Shown here: positions 34,301 through 42,630 of the stretch, piece by piece
Layout of the letters: each line of letters starts with the position of its first letter
How positions within the stretch are numbered: position 1 is the stretch's first letter
Assembly (NCBI GenBank): GCA_963703335.1
Contig: OY969812.1
Span: 1,240,001-1,304,000 of the forward strand
Source of the DNA: VRUE01 sp963703335
GTDB lineage: Bacteria; Actinomycetota; Thermoleophilia; Solirubrobacterales; 70-9
Reading direction: 5' to 3'
Length of the DNA: 64,000 bases
The notes under the pieces: model-generated
What the model was told of the DNA's origin: nothing
Seen by the model: only the letters and a program-made list of their open reading frames with translations
Database searches by the model: none
Program-made: the position numbers and the translations under genes

Positions 34301-35814
34301 GAGCTGAGCGCCCCCCGAGGCGCGCCCGGCGCGCCGGCGATCGCCGCCAGCGGCGCCCGCAGCGGGATCGGCCAGGAGCGCAGCTGGCTGGGCGCCGCCT
34401 TTGCGGAGATCTCCACCGGCCCCTGCAGCCAGCCGCTGTCGACGTTGGCGAAGGCGCCGCTGGCGCGGAAGTTGCCGCCGCCGCCCGGAATCCGCGCGAA
34501 CTGGCTGCTGCTGCTGAAACGCAGGTAGGTGCCACGGTTCGATTCCTCGCCGCCGCCGGGGTCGAGCGGATTGGTGACGATCCTGGTGCCGAACCCGGCT
34601 CCGGGCCAGGCGAAGCTGCGGTAGCCCAGCTGGCGCGAGAACTTGACGCCGAGCGGCCCTGCCGTGCAGGCAGCGGCGTCGCACCAGGAACCCGTGACTC
34701 CCCCCGAGGAGATGTCGTAGAAAATCGTCAGGTCGCGCTGGACGCCTTCGATCGTGCCGCTGAGGTCCACCCAGACCCCGTCCTGCGTGACGGTGAGCGG
34801 CTGCGCCGCGCCGCCGACCGGCGCCAGTCCTTCGATCGCTTTGGCCGGCGTGTCGCGGGCGGCGAACTCGGCGGCGCCGATGCCCCGCTCAACCCATTCC
34901 GGCGGCCCGCCGCTGACCCGTTCGAGCAGCACGAAGGAGCGGCCGAGCGCCGAATCGGCTTCGGCGATCGCCCAGGCGTTGGCGGCGCCGGTCGCGTCGA
35001 TCGCGAGGATGTGGAATTTTTTCTCCGAGCCGAGCGGCACTTTGACCGGCTCGCGTTTCCAGGCTTCGCCGTCCCAGTGGATCACCGCGGCCTCGACCGA
35101 GCGGCCCTTGGGCGCGAAGAAGAGACCGGTCTTGCCGGCCTCGTCAAAGGCGGCGTCGGCGATCGCGCCGGCTCCGTCTTCGGCGGCGAGCGCCTCGGCG
35201 GGCGCTTCGCCTTCGGGCGGCAGGAGGAGGCCGAAGGGCGGCGGCGGCAAGGCCCGCCAGGAGCCACCCGGTTCATGGTCCAAGACGACGACCTGTTCAC
35301 CGGCTGGCCGGTTCGAGTCGCGGCCGACGAGCACGCCGCCTCCCTGCGGAGTGATGTCGGGCGAGAGCCGGTTCGGCGCCGGGCCCCGGTAGGGATTGCC
35401 GTTCGAGTCGACCGGCGCCTGGAAGACCTGCCACCCGGTCGAGTCGGCGTAGCGCAGGAAGGCGAGCTGCTTCGCGTTGCCCGACTGGGGACCGAAGGCA
35501 AGCGGGCCGAGACCGGATTCGACCGCCCCCACGGAGAGGGGAAGCTGTCGGTAGCCCCAAGTTTCTCCGGCGGGACCGCCCGGAGCAGCTCCCATCAGGA
35601 TCACTTCGGAATCGGCCACACCGAGCAGGGGCAGCGGCCCCGTTTCCCCTGCCGTCGCGCCGTTTCCCCGCGTAGCCGCAACCAAGATGACCGCCACCGC
35701 CAGCCCAAGGGCAAAAACGGCGACCGCGAGCCGCCGCTGCCCTTCCCGCCGACGCGAGACCGTGTCAACCCGCGTAATAGGCGGGTTGACACGGTCTCGC
35801 GCTCCACGCTTCAT
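31324..35814 (-). CDS. giant membrane-anchored surface protein with Ycf48-like propeller and degenerate metallophosphoesterase-like domain
   Basis: 1496 residues. Order of parts: an N-terminal helix (LAVAVFALGLAVAVILVAA); a long propeller-rich region, with Ycf48-like blades near residues 540-740 (AYAVGDRGAMWQWN, GYAVGKSGTLLGYG); from about 870 to 1200 a calcineurin-like alpha/beta layout in which the metal-binding motifs are replaced (VAGN for DxH, YTGN for GDxxD, LGSND for GNHD, MGNRAL and FDRPEEN for the histidine motifs); a bacterial Ig-like region (EYSFTSSDPDIADFV); a Pro-rich wall-spanning stretch; and a C-terminal helix (YLLGLVLIAAIGGASV) with a basic tail. The ATG overlaps the upstream stop (ATGA). 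A 20-bp-arm hairpin lies inside its first codons. Confidence 0.82.
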   Translation of the reverse strand: MKRGARDRVNPPITRVDTVSRRREGQRRLAVAVFALGLAVAVILVAATRGNGATAGETGPLPLLGVADSEVILMGAAPGGPAGETWGYRQLPLSVGAVESGLGPLAFGPQSGNAKQLAFLRYADSTGWQVFQAPVDSNGNPYRGPAPNRLSPDITPQGGGVLVGRDSNRPAGEQVVVLDHEPGGSWRALPPPPFGLLLPPEGEAPAEALAAEDGAGAIADAAFDEAGKTGLFFAPKGRSVEAAVIHWDGEAWKREPVKVPLGSEKKFHILAIDATGAANAWAIAEADSALGRSFVLLERVSGGPPEWVERGIGAAEFAARDTPAKAIEGLAPVGGAAQPLTVTQDGVWVDLSGTIEGVQRDLTIFYDISSGGVTGSWCDAAACTAGPLGVKFSRQLGYRSFAWPGAGFGTRIVTNPLDPGGGEESNRGTYLRFSSSSQFARIPGGGGNFRASGAFANVDSGWLQGPVEISAKAAPSQLRSWPIPLRAPLAAIAGAPGAPRGALSSGALAVGADGAVARYVPGQGWEREYLTTSSGSVNKATLRGVAWPEPGHAYAVGDRGAMWQWNASDDLWIADPGVPIGFEGNLMGVAFDPADPARGYAVGKSGTLLGYGKSWEQEALPAGFGETNLTSITFSGSQAIVAAGGDLLTNEGGGWHVDPSAHALLDSVRGGNPQLYAVAGLPDGGAVAAGRDIVIERDSAASPWRFSKQPILGSTAIAAAAVRSGDSVRAVLSVVPQLVYPAADDLPLPDPNVPPPVIPPFGLPGDGYLLRETASGWEDVERTAFAGAGPDRPVKTDPTMALMLEPSGEGWAVGGWSGNADAAGRGVSSSGGGGSAVRARVRTAAISRFGPAAASAPIGATPQPVPMPAGPVRFAVAGNAQCEEACADLAPESLGPDRTLSAALGLVARTRSQWGPRALLYTGNRIATGLGPADGARYAALLASQGGLPVYAALGSNDLGDGSGAETFTSSFAGFEAPFGSGSAPPGVSTAGIPGAAPGPGARTHYAFDSSGPGGTVRVVVIDNSAGSLALSDPRQNPPEAQLPWLEAVLADARSEGIAAIVMGNRALNTSFTPKLNVASDGNEVARALVDGGASAYLFDRPEENRSMRIPAGAATTIPSFGSGTLGYRSQLSAVVGSESADSLFGDAGVMVLEVNADERDPATNRAPVKVRLIPVIQDLSLEAIDGTLLRRSIPALFSGLGRRPLGGDRWGAASAGGVPNPSGGDPYTQFPPGQCLVAGCATRMSPEYSFTSSDPDIADFVRQDPNSSNLRKPFLDTKGKVVTDNSSALLCPFNAGTTTVTVSAGGYSYPQPVTVQAGSVQRPCGTRPLRPDRFKHNTASASPPPPPPPPASPGPAPASFPPPPPPAAPLPPVPNPVHIVPPPPVIPAAFIPLAAGLAATVPAAILPPPPPVVRPLPPGGSPARSYQVEEKREEEAAIEESQAFSRYDHGEEGSTVSPYLLGLVLIAAIGGASVRGGPGARRRARPAPAHLDRTD
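35754..35800. repeat. perfect hairpin inside the start of the giant protein gene
   Basis: Arms of 20 bp at 35754-35773 and 35781-35800 with a 7-base loop (GTAATAG). It lies within codons 5-20 of the giant secreted protein and encodes the self-mirroring segment ARDRVNPPITRVDTVS. In the mRNA it would fold just after the start codon, so it could limit translation of this gene relative to its upstream neighbour. Confidence 0.75.
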
Positions 35815-37436
35815 CGCTTGACCTCCTTCGTCTTGAAGGCGAGGCCGGTGGGGTAGCGGTCACGCTCGAGAAGCAGGGTCAGCTCACGGTGCCCGGGCGA
35901 GAGGACGCGCTTGGGCGTGCGGGCCACCACCCGGCCCGCGCGCTTCGCGAGCAACTGCACGCGGGCTCGCCGCGTCACCGTGAAGGTGACGACGAGCCGC
36001 AGGCCATGCAGCTCGGAGTGGATGTTGCGCAGCAGCGGCGGCAGGCGGCGCACCCGGTTTTTCCCACCTTCTTCTTTCGCCGTTTCGACCGGGGGCGGGG
36101 CGAACAGCAGCGAGTCGTCTTCGGGCAGGGCGTCGGGAATGAACTGTTCGGCCGCCTCGTTGGGCCGGAAGGTGATCGTGCCCTGGAAGTAGGGATCGGT
36201 GTCCACCGCTTCGGGGCTGCCGTCGCTGTAGTGGAAGAGCCAACCGGCCCAAGTCACCAGCCAGCAGTCATCGGGCGCGGGGCAGGCGATGCGGGCGGCG
36301 CTGCCGCGGCCGGCGCCGGCGGCCGGCAGCGCCGTCGTCGTCACGCTGCCGTCGCTCTCGATCCGCGCCACCGTGGCCTTGCTGTTGACGCTATGGCGGT
36401 CGGGGAAGGGGACGAGGGTCGCCATCGCGACGTCGGCGGCGGGCATCGCGGCGACGTCGCCGAAGCGGGCAGTGCTGCCGGAGACCGGCCCGGCCAGGTC
36501 CAGCTCTTCGAATTCCCCCCCCACCAGGCGCGCCGCCAGCGGCGGCCGGGGAATCGAGCCGCCGCTCGGCGCCGCGGGACCGGAGGCGGCGCCACCGCCG
36601 ACCGCCCAGAGGTTTGTGCCGTCACCGTCGAGCGCGAGCAACTCGGTCCCGCCTTCCGCGAACTCGGCCGGCTCAAACGGATCGTTGCTGAAGGTGTGAC
36701 CGGCGACGGTGTGGATCAGCTTTGCGACCGGCTCTTTCTCGGCGAGGCTCACCGGGTCGCTGCGGTTCTCCGGCGAGCGGCCGACCAGCGTGCTCTCGTA
36801 CAGCTTGCCGCCATGGAACTCCATGTCGCTGACGCCCCGCCCCTGCGGGCCGTAGACGGTTTCCAGCGCGCTGCCGTTCCAGTGCAGGTGGAAGGCGCCG
36901 ACCCGCTCACCGAGCGCGTCCTGGGAACCGACGCCGCCGAACCAGCAGTCGCTCGGCCCGTTGCAGGTGGCCGAGAGCATCTGGCGGAAGGGGTCGGACG
37001 ATTCGACCGGCGTGCTGAAGGAGCCGACCACCTGTCCGTTGAGAAAGTGACACAGGGCCAAGCCCGATCCCAGGCGCGGCAGGCTGGGCTGGCTAACGAC
37101 CCAAAACTCGTCGGGGCCCGCCCAGGCGATCTTCGACGTATCGCCGCCGCCCCCGCAGACGGTGCTGAGCTGATGCCAGCTCTGGCCGTTCCAGCTGTAG
37201 ATGCCGGCTGGGATCGCATCGTTGCCGGCGATCGTCAACAGCCCCCGGTTGGGGGCTCGAAAGCTGAGGTCGCCCGGTTCGCCCAGCGGCGCCTTAAACG
37301 GCGACCCTGACGGTGGCTGGGGCTGCTCGAGGCGCCAGATCAGCGGATCGGCCGTGGCCGGGACGGGGGCTGACATGGCGAAGAGGGCAACCGCCGCGGC
37401 GCAGGCCGCGAGCGTCGATGTCCTCGGCCTAGTCAC
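35811..37436 (-). CDS. large secreted propeller-like protein
   Basis: 541 residues from a GTG at 37436 that overlaps the ftsH stop by eight bases; the frame is open further upstream, but the shorter start gives a clean signal peptide (TLAACAAAVALFAMSAPVPATA). The body has repeated short beta segments ending in Trp/Gly words (GIYSWNGQSWHQLSTVCG, DEFWVVSQPSLP, NLWAVGGGAASG, DDCWLVTWAGWLFHYSDG). The final 80 residues (LRLVVTFTVTRRARVQLLAKRAGRVVARTPKRVLSPGHRELTLLL) form a small beta domain common in secreted proteins of this lineage. It is coupled to the giant gene by an ATGA overlap. Function unknown. Confidence 0.8.
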   Translation of the reverse strand: MTRPRTSTLAACAAAVALFAMSAPVPATADPLIWRLEQPQPPSGSPFKAPLGEPGDLSFRAPNRGLLTIAGNDAIPAGIYSWNGQSWHQLSTVCGGGGDTSKIAWAGPDEFWVVSQPSLPRLGSGLALCHFLNGQVVGSFSTPVESSDPFRQMLSATCNGPSDCWFGGVGSQDALGERVGAFHLHWNGSALETVYGPQGRGVSDMEFHGGKLYESTLVGRSPENRSDPVSLAEKEPVAKLIHTVAGHTFSNDPFEPAEFAEGGTELLALDGDGTNLWAVGGGAASGPAAPSGGSIPRPPLAARLVGGEFEELDLAGPVSGSTARFGDVAAMPAADVAMATLVPFPDRHSVNSKATVARIESDGSVTTTALPAAGAGRGSAARIACPAPDDCWLVTWAGWLFHYSDGSPEAVDTDPYFQGTITFRPNEAAEQFIPDALPEDDSLLFAPPPVETAKEEGGKNRVRRLPPLLRNIHSELHGLRLVVTFTVTRRARVQLLAKRAGRVVARTPKRVLSPGHRELTLLLERDRYPTGLAFKTKEVKR

Positions 37437-39504
37437 CGTCGGCTTGCGCGTCCCACTCGTGCGTGCGTGCCTCTGACTCCTCGGCGCGCCTTGCCCCGGG
37501 ATCGTCGCTCGCACCTACCCCAGTCGCCCCAAAGTCGAGCAGCGCCGGCTTCACGGTGGAGAGAACCGCGTCGAGGGCGACGCCGGAGAGCGTCTCCTGT
37601 TCGACCAGGGCATTGGCGGTCTCATACAAAGCGCTCCAGTTGGCCTGCAGGATCGATTCGGCCTTGCCGACCGAGTCCTTGACGATCCGCTCGACCTCGC
37701 GGTCGATCAGCTCCAAGGTCGCCGGGCCGACCGAGCCGAGCTCCTGCAGCGAGGCGCCGAGGAAGACCTCCCCCGCCTTCTCACCGATCGTCACCGGGCC
37801 GAGCTCCTCCGACATCCCGTAGGAGGTGACCATCTGACGGGCTAGGCCGGTAGCTGCGTGAAGGTCGTCGTGGACGCCGGTGGAGACGACGCCAAACTCG
37901 ATTTTCTCCGCTGTGTAGCCGGAGAGGATCGCGATCAGGTGCATGCGCATGTCCGGTTCCTGCATCACCACGGCGTCACGGTCGGTCAGCATGTGGGCGG
38001 CAGTGCCGAGCTGGCGGCCGCGGGCGACGATCGAGAGCTTCTGGGCGGAGATCTTCTGGCCCGTGGCGCGGACGACCACGGCGTGGGCAGCCTCGTGGAT
38101 CGCGATCACCCAGCGCTCCTCGTCGGTCAGCGCGTGGGTTTTACGCGCCGGCCCGGCGACGACGCGGTCGATCGCCTCCTCAAGGGTCGGCTGGTCCATC
38201 TCGGTGCGGCCTTCGCGCACCGAGAGCAGCGCCGCCTCGTTGATCACGTTGGCCAGCTCGGCGCCGCTGAAGCCCGAGGTGAGCTTGGCGATCTCCTCCA
38301 ACGAGGTGCCCGGCGCCAGCGGGCGCTTGGCGCAATGCAGGGTGAGGATCTCAAGCCGCCCGTGCACGTCGGGCACGTCGACCGTCACCTGGCGGTCGAA
38401 GCGGCCCGGCCGCAACAGCGCCGGGTCGAGGATGTCGGGACGGTTGGTGGCTCCGAGGACGACGATGCCGGCGTCGCCGCCGAAGCCGTCCATCTCGACC
38501 AGCAACGCGTTCAGCGTCTGCTCGCGCTCGTCGTTGCCCTGGCCGACGCCGGCGCCGCGCTTGCGCCCGGCGGCGTCGAGCTCGTCGATGAAGATCAGCG
38601 CCGGTGCCTGTTTGCGCGCTTGGGCAAAGAGGTCGCGGACGCGCGCCGCGCCGACGCCGACCAGCGACTCGACGAAGTCAGAGCCCGAGAGCGAGAAGAA
38701 GGTCGCCTCGGCCTCGCCCGCCGTCGCCTTGGCCAGCAGCGTCTTGCCGGTCCCGGGCGGGCCAACCAGGAGCACCCCCTTCGGCGCGCGGGCGCCGACC
38801 GCCGCGTAGCGGCCGGGGTTTGCGAGGTAGTCGCGGATCTCGCGCAGCTCGGCCACGGCTTCGCCGGCGCCGGCAACGTTGTCGAAGGTTGTGCGGTCAG
38901 GCGAGGGCGCACCCTTCTTGCGCCCCTTGCCGGTGAACTTGGAGAAGCCGGCGAAGGCGCCGGCGCCGCCGTCCTGGCCGAGCCGGGTGAAGAGGACGAA
39001 GAGGCAAACCAGGAGCAGGATCGGGATCAGGAACTGGACCATGATCTGCTTCGAGGGCTTGTCGGCCTGCTGGTCGATCTCGACCACCGCGCCGCCCGCA
39101 GTCAGCTGCTTGAGCAGGTTGGATGTCTCCGCGTCCGACTTCGGATAGGCGGCGTACAGTTCTTCACCGTCGTTGGTGTCAACGACGACCCGCGAGTCGT
39201 TGTCGAGCAGGGTGGCGAGCTGAATCTCTTTCTGCTTGGCGAGCTTTTCGACCTTGCTGAGCGGCACCCGTTCGCCGCTCGAGCTCGGCTGGATCTCGCC
39301 CAGCAGGGCAAAGAAAATGATCGTCAGCGCGGTCGAGGCCACGATCAACACCGTGTTGATCGGGTCCTTGAGGAACCAGCGCCCGGCTGCCCCCAGGCGC
39401 TCGCCCACTGCCCGGGCGGCGGCACGGATGTCGACGTGGGGCGGCTTTACCGGCAGCTTGCCGCGCCCCTTGCCGGCCCCGTCTTTTTTCGTTTGCTCTT
39501 TCAT
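37429..39504 (-). CDS. ftsH: FtsH-family membrane AAA+ zinc protease
   Basis: 691 residues. Helix 1 (INTVLIVASTALTIIFFALLG), a small external domain, helix 2 (IMVQFLIPILLLVCLFVLF), then the AAA domain with Walker A GPPGTGKT near residue 250, Walker B LIFIDELDAAGRKRG, second-region homology GATNRPDILDPALLRPGRFDRQ, and the zinc site HEAAHAVVV near 472. It degrades membrane and cytoplasmic proteins. The terminus continues past the protease domain as a short acidic tail. It is followed without a gap by two large secreted proteins, which suggests an accessory rather than the housekeeping FtsH; whether another copy exists lies outside this window. Confidence 0.93.
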   Translation of the reverse strand: MKEQTKKDGAGKGRGKLPVKPPHVDIRAAARAVGERLGAAGRWFLKDPINTVLIVASTALTIIFFALLGEIQPSSSGERVPLSKVEKLAKQKEIQLATLLDNDSRVVVDTNDGEELYAAYPKSDAETSNLLKQLTAGGAVVEIDQQADKPSKQIMVQFLIPILLLVCLFVLFTRLGQDGGAGAFAGFSKFTGKGRKKGAPSPDRTTFDNVAGAGEAVAELREIRDYLANPGRYAAVGARAPKGVLLVGPPGTGKTLLAKATAGEAEATFFSLSGSDFVESLVGVGAARVRDLFAQARKQAPALIFIDELDAAGRKRGAGVGQGNDEREQTLNALLVEMDGFGGDAGIVVLGATNRPDILDPALLRPGRFDRQVTVDVPDVHGRLEILTLHCAKRPLAPGTSLEEIAKLTSGFSGAELANVINEAALLSVREGRTEMDQPTLEEAIDRVVAGPARKTHALTDEERWVIAIHEAAHAVVVRATGQKISAQKLSIVARGRQLGTAAHMLTDRDAVVMQEPDMRMHLIAILSGYTAEKIEFGVVSTGVHDDLHAATGLARQMVTSYGMSEELGPVTIGEKAGEVFLGASLQELGSVGPATLELIDREVERIVKDSVGKAESILQANWSALYETANALVEQETLSGVALDAVLSTVKPALLDFGATGVGASDDPGARRAEESEARTHEWDAQADGD

Positions 39505-39549
39505 CGATCTCCTCTGATTCGTCGATCGGGGTGAACCCCGTTCACCGGC

Positions 39550-39584
39550 GCGGCGCCCGGGCTCTGCTCGAGCCCGGGCGCCGC
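39550..39584. terminator. hairpin between the PstS-like gene and ftsH
   Basis: Perfect 15-bp GC-rich arms (39550-39564 and 39570-39584) and a 5-base loop. It sits in the 125-base gap downstream of the PstS-like gene, so it may be a terminator or a partial terminator/mRNA stabiliser that keeps ftsH expression lower than that of the binding protein. Confidence 0.65.
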
Positions 39585-39629
39585 ATAGCCGGCACTTCCA
39601 TCAGTGGCCTTGGCGGCCACACACCCTCC

Positions 39630-41507
39630 TTAGTGCTGCGTGGCCAGCTTCAGCGTCAGCGAGCTGGTCGAGCTCTTCGCCGTCCCGCCCGTGGGCGAGA
39701 AGGTCAATCTCAGGCTGACGCTAAGTTTGCCTTTCGCCTTCAGCGCTTTCTTCGCCGCCGCGCTCGGTTTGAGCGTGAGGTTGAAGGTGCCGCCTTTGGC
39801 CGCGTTGAGCACGAGGTGGCCGACGGTGATTTTTTTGCCGCCGACTTTGGCCGTGCCCATCACGTCGAGCTTGCCGGCGCCGGGGAGCTTGACCGAGAGG
39901 GTCGCGCCACCGGTTTTCGACGAGATCGCCTTGCGGGTCAGCGTGAACTGATTGCTGATCGCCGCCTGGCCACCACCACCGGTGGAGCCACCGCCCGTGG
40001 TGGTGCCACCACCACCACCGGAGCCACCGGATCCGGCCTTGTTCCAGCCGATTTCAGCGACGCCTGCGCGCGAGATCGCGATCAGATTGTTCGGCACCTG
40101 TGCGTAGTCGGCAGTGAACAGGGTCCCCTGTCCGGCCGCACTGACAATGCTTTCCATGTAGTCCTTGACCGAGCGCGCCTTGCTCTCCTCTTCGGCCGTG
40201 TTGCCGAAGACAGGGGCGTTGTCATCGAACGCGAGCCCGTAGGTGAGCGTGCAGATGCCGTAGCCGGTCGCGGCGTTGACACCGCTGGTTTTTGACCAGT
40301 CCCCAAAAGAGTCCGATGGAATTTGGGTGAATACCGTCGTCCCGCAGTTAGCACCCTTCTGTGCGGGATTTCCGGCCGCCGTCGTGCGGAAGCCGTTGGT
40401 TTCATCGGCGGTCGGCTCAGTGAAAGCTTCGGAGCCGTTCTGCACCTGCGTCCAGTAGGGCGCGGTCGGCGCCGACCCAGCCCCAGCGTTGATCGCCAGC
40501 GTGGGGCTCGCGTTACGCGCGGTCGCGATGTCCGCGTATCCGATCGAGCCCTCGGTGTTGATCAATTTTTTGACCAGTTCGCCGGCGCCTTTTGCACACT
40601 CCGAGGTGAGGAAGTCGACGTTGTCGGCCTGGTTTCCGGGAGCAGCAGTGGCGCACTGCCCACCCGTTCCAAAGGTGGCGTTCGGCCACTCGCGGTTGCC
40701 GTTGGCGCCGGACTCATAGGTGGTCGTCCAGCCGCGATCGGATTTGATCGTCCGCAGGTAGTCCTTGAAGGCGAACGTCGTGCCGGAATTGTCGAAGCGG
40801 ACGACACGGATGATCGGGACATCGCAGGCCCCGCTTTGAGAGCCGAGGCCGGGAATGGCTGCATTCCAGCTGGCGTTTTCTTCCCCTGCCCAGATTTTCT
40901 CGAACTTGGCCTTGGGGAAACGAACCCGCAGCAGCGCCTTCTTGGTCGCGTCGCCGGTGATTGCGGCCTGAGTGACGGTGCGATAGTTGTCGTCCGTGAT
41001 CGCTTCCGGGTTACAGCCTGTGGGGAAGTTGACCAGAGCCGCCACAGCGCCAACCGCGATCGGGAAGACGTGGACTTTGCCCTCGTTGCCAGCTTTGCCG
41101 TCGTCTTTGATGCCGCCTTCTTCTTTGGCCCCAGAGTTCATCAAGGCCACCTGGGCGGGCGTGGGAGGATCGTCACTGCCCGCAAACCTGGATGGTCTCG
41201 TTCGCAGCTGCATGGTCTTGATGCCTTCGCCGCTGCCGTCAGCGTTGTAGGCGACGTTGATCGTGCCCTGTCCCGGCGTACCGGCGCAGTAGTTGTTCTT
41301 GAAGTTGATGTTGAAGACTTCCTGCGCCGTCTTGGCGAAGCTGGCGCCGTTGCCTTCGATGCTCAACCCTGCGCATTTGCCCGTGGTGAAATCGGCGTTG
41401 GCCGGGGAGGCCGGGCCAATCACCGCGAGTGCCGTCGTCGCCAGGGCTAGAAGCCCAGCCACGCGGGCACGCCCACCCCACCTGGGCGCACTCTGAATCT
41501 GGCTCAT
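39630..41507 (-). CDS. PstS-like substrate-binding protein with C-terminal beta module
   Basis: 625 residues from an ATG at 41507 preceded by AAAGGA; another in-frame ATG lies at 41525. A signal peptide (VAGLLALATTALAVIGPASPANA) is followed by a binding-protein fold with the opening LSIEGNGASFAKTAQEVF, VAYNADGSGEGIKTM, IRVVRFDNSGTTFAFKDYL and EGSIGYADIATARN, which match the phosphate-binding loops of PstS. A Gly/Thr-rich linker then leads to a C-terminal beta module (ATLSVKLPGAGKLDVMGTAKVGG) also seen in the propeller protein at 28809-30878. Five 11-bp-spaced repeats lie upstream. No permease genes adjoin it. Confidence 0.88.
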   Translation of the reverse strand: MSQIQSAPRWGGRARVAGLLALATTALAVIGPASPANADFTTGKCAGLSIEGNGASFAKTAQEVFNINFKNNYCAGTPGQGTINVAYNADGSGEGIKTMQLRTRPSRFAGSDDPPTPAQVALMNSGAKEEGGIKDDGKAGNEGKVHVFPIAVGAVAALVNFPTGCNPEAITDDNYRTVTQAAITGDATKKALLRVRFPKAKFEKIWAGEENASWNAAIPGLGSQSGACDVPIIRVVRFDNSGTTFAFKDYLRTIKSDRGWTTTYESGANGNREWPNATFGTGGQCATAAPGNQADNVDFLTSECAKGAGELVKKLINTEGSIGYADIATARNASPTLAINAGAGSAPTAPYWTQVQNGSEAFTEPTADETNGFRTTAAGNPAQKGANCGTTVFTQIPSDSFGDWSKTSGVNAATGYGICTLTYGLAFDDNAPVFGNTAEEESKARSVKDYMESIVSAAGQGTLFTADYAQVPNNLIAISRAGVAEIGWNKAGSGGSGGGGGTTTGGGSTGGGGQAAISNQFTLTRKAISSKTGGATLSVKLPGAGKLDVMGTAKVGGKKITVGHLVLNAAKGGTFNLTLKPSAAAKKALKAKGKLSVSLRLTFSPTGGTAKSSTSSLTLKLATQH

Positions 41508-41601
41508 CCGAGTCGTTCCTTTCATTGACTGAACCTTTGCGGCGCCATGATTTGTTGGCGCAAACGGCTCTGTCAAGCGGGTTCACCGAACTTCTACGAC
41601 C

Positions 41602-41669
41602 TATTTACAAGTCGTTATCAGTGCCGTATCCAGATCGTCACCACTCGGTCACAGGCTGGTGACTGTGGG
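41602..41669 (-). promoter_or_regulatory. Pho-box-like array and -10 box of the PstS-like gene
   Basis: On the plus strand TTATC (41615), GTATC (41626), GTCAC (41637), GTCAC (41648) and GTGAC (41659) follow each other at exact 11-bp steps. On the minus strand, a TAAATA box (41607-41602) lies 18 bases from the GTATC repeat, the arrangement expected for activation by a PhoB-type regulator. The start codon is about 95 bases further on. Confidence 0.6.
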
Positions 41670-41726
41670 GGGTGAAGCCAGCGATACCGACCTGGGTGAA
41701 AGGTCGCCGAAGTGCGCCCGAGAGCG

Positions 41727-42566
41727 CTAGGCGAAGGCCTGCGCGGCGCGGCGGCGGAGGTCCGCGTTGAGCATCCCGGTCACTTCGCTCGGCTTGCTGC
41801 CGGCGGCGGGAATCGCGTCGCCGATCAGGCCGGAAGCGCGGAAGCCGAAGAGCGGCGCGTCGACGCCGAGGTCGCGGATCTGGCGAACCAGTTTGACCGC
41901 GCCGGCGGTGTCGGCGCGGGGGCCGCAGAGCACGATCGCGGTCGGCTCGAGGGCGCCCAGAGCGCGCTCCAGCCGCTCGTCACCGAGCTCGTTGGAAAGC
42001 ATCAGGACGCGGAAGCCGGCGCGGCGCAGGGTGAGGTCGAGCGCCTGGCTGTGGACAGCCTCGGCATCGGAGCCGCGGCTCGAATCGAGCAGCAGGATGC
42101 CGGCGGGACGGGAAGCGGTTGAGGCAAGGCGGCGGGCGCCGTGCAGCCAGCCGGTCGCCCAGCGCGAGGCAAACTCCAGCTCGGCCTCTCGGTCGGGATC
42201 GACGGCGAGGCGGTCGACCGCCGGCAGCAGCAGCTCCTCCACGGTGCGCTCGAGCGGCCGCAGCGCCAGGCTCTCCTCGATCGCGCGGTCGGCGGCGTCC
42301 TCGTCGAAACTCTCCAGCGCCGCGATCAGACTGCCGTCGTTTGCCGGCGCGGCCTGGCGCTGGCGGGCCAGTTCGATCGCCGAGGAGATGTTGCCGGTCT
42401 GCGCCAGCGCGTCGCGCAGGGTCTGCAGCTCGACCAGCTCGTAGTTGCGGTGGTTGCCGACCGTGCGCTTCGGCGTCGGGTAGCCGTAGCGGCGCTCCCA
42501 GCTGCGCAGCGTGTTCGGGCTTACCCCCAGAACTTCCGCAGCGGCATTTGTCCGTATGCCTGGCAT
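41727..42566 (-). CDS. MerR-family regulator with cobalamin-binding-like domain
   Basis: 279 residues from the ATG at 42566; TTG (42605) and GTG (42584) starts upstream are also open. The N-terminal MerR helix-turn-helix is TNAAAEVLGVSPNTLRSWERRYGYPTPKRT. It is followed by a four-helix segment and a Rossmann-like domain (ILLLDSSRGSDAEAVHSQALDLTLRRAGFRVLMLSNEL...AIVLCGPRADTAGAVKLV) of the layout of CarH/LitR-type B12-dependent photoreceptors. A His is present near the usual lower-ligand position (EAVHSQA). Whether it binds cobalamin is unproven. No carotenoid genes lie nearby. Confidence 0.8.
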   Translation of the reverse strand: MPGIRTNAAAEVLGVSPNTLRSWERRYGYPTPKRTVGNHRNYELVELQTLRDALAQTGNISSAIELARQRQAAPANDGSLIAALESFDEDAADRAIEESLALRPLERTVEELLLPAVDRLAVDPDREAELEFASRWATGWLHGARRLASTASRPAGILLLDSSRGSDAEAVHSQALDLTLRRAGFRVLMLSNELGDERLERALGALEPTAIVLCGPRADTAGAVKLVRQIRDLGVDAPLFGFRASGLIGDAIPAAGSKPSEVTGMLNADLRRRAAQAFA

Positions 42567-42630
42567 CTGGCGGCATTCTGGCACCGAAAACTCAGGTTTA
42601 CGCAAGTTATGGACAGATTTGCGAAATCTG

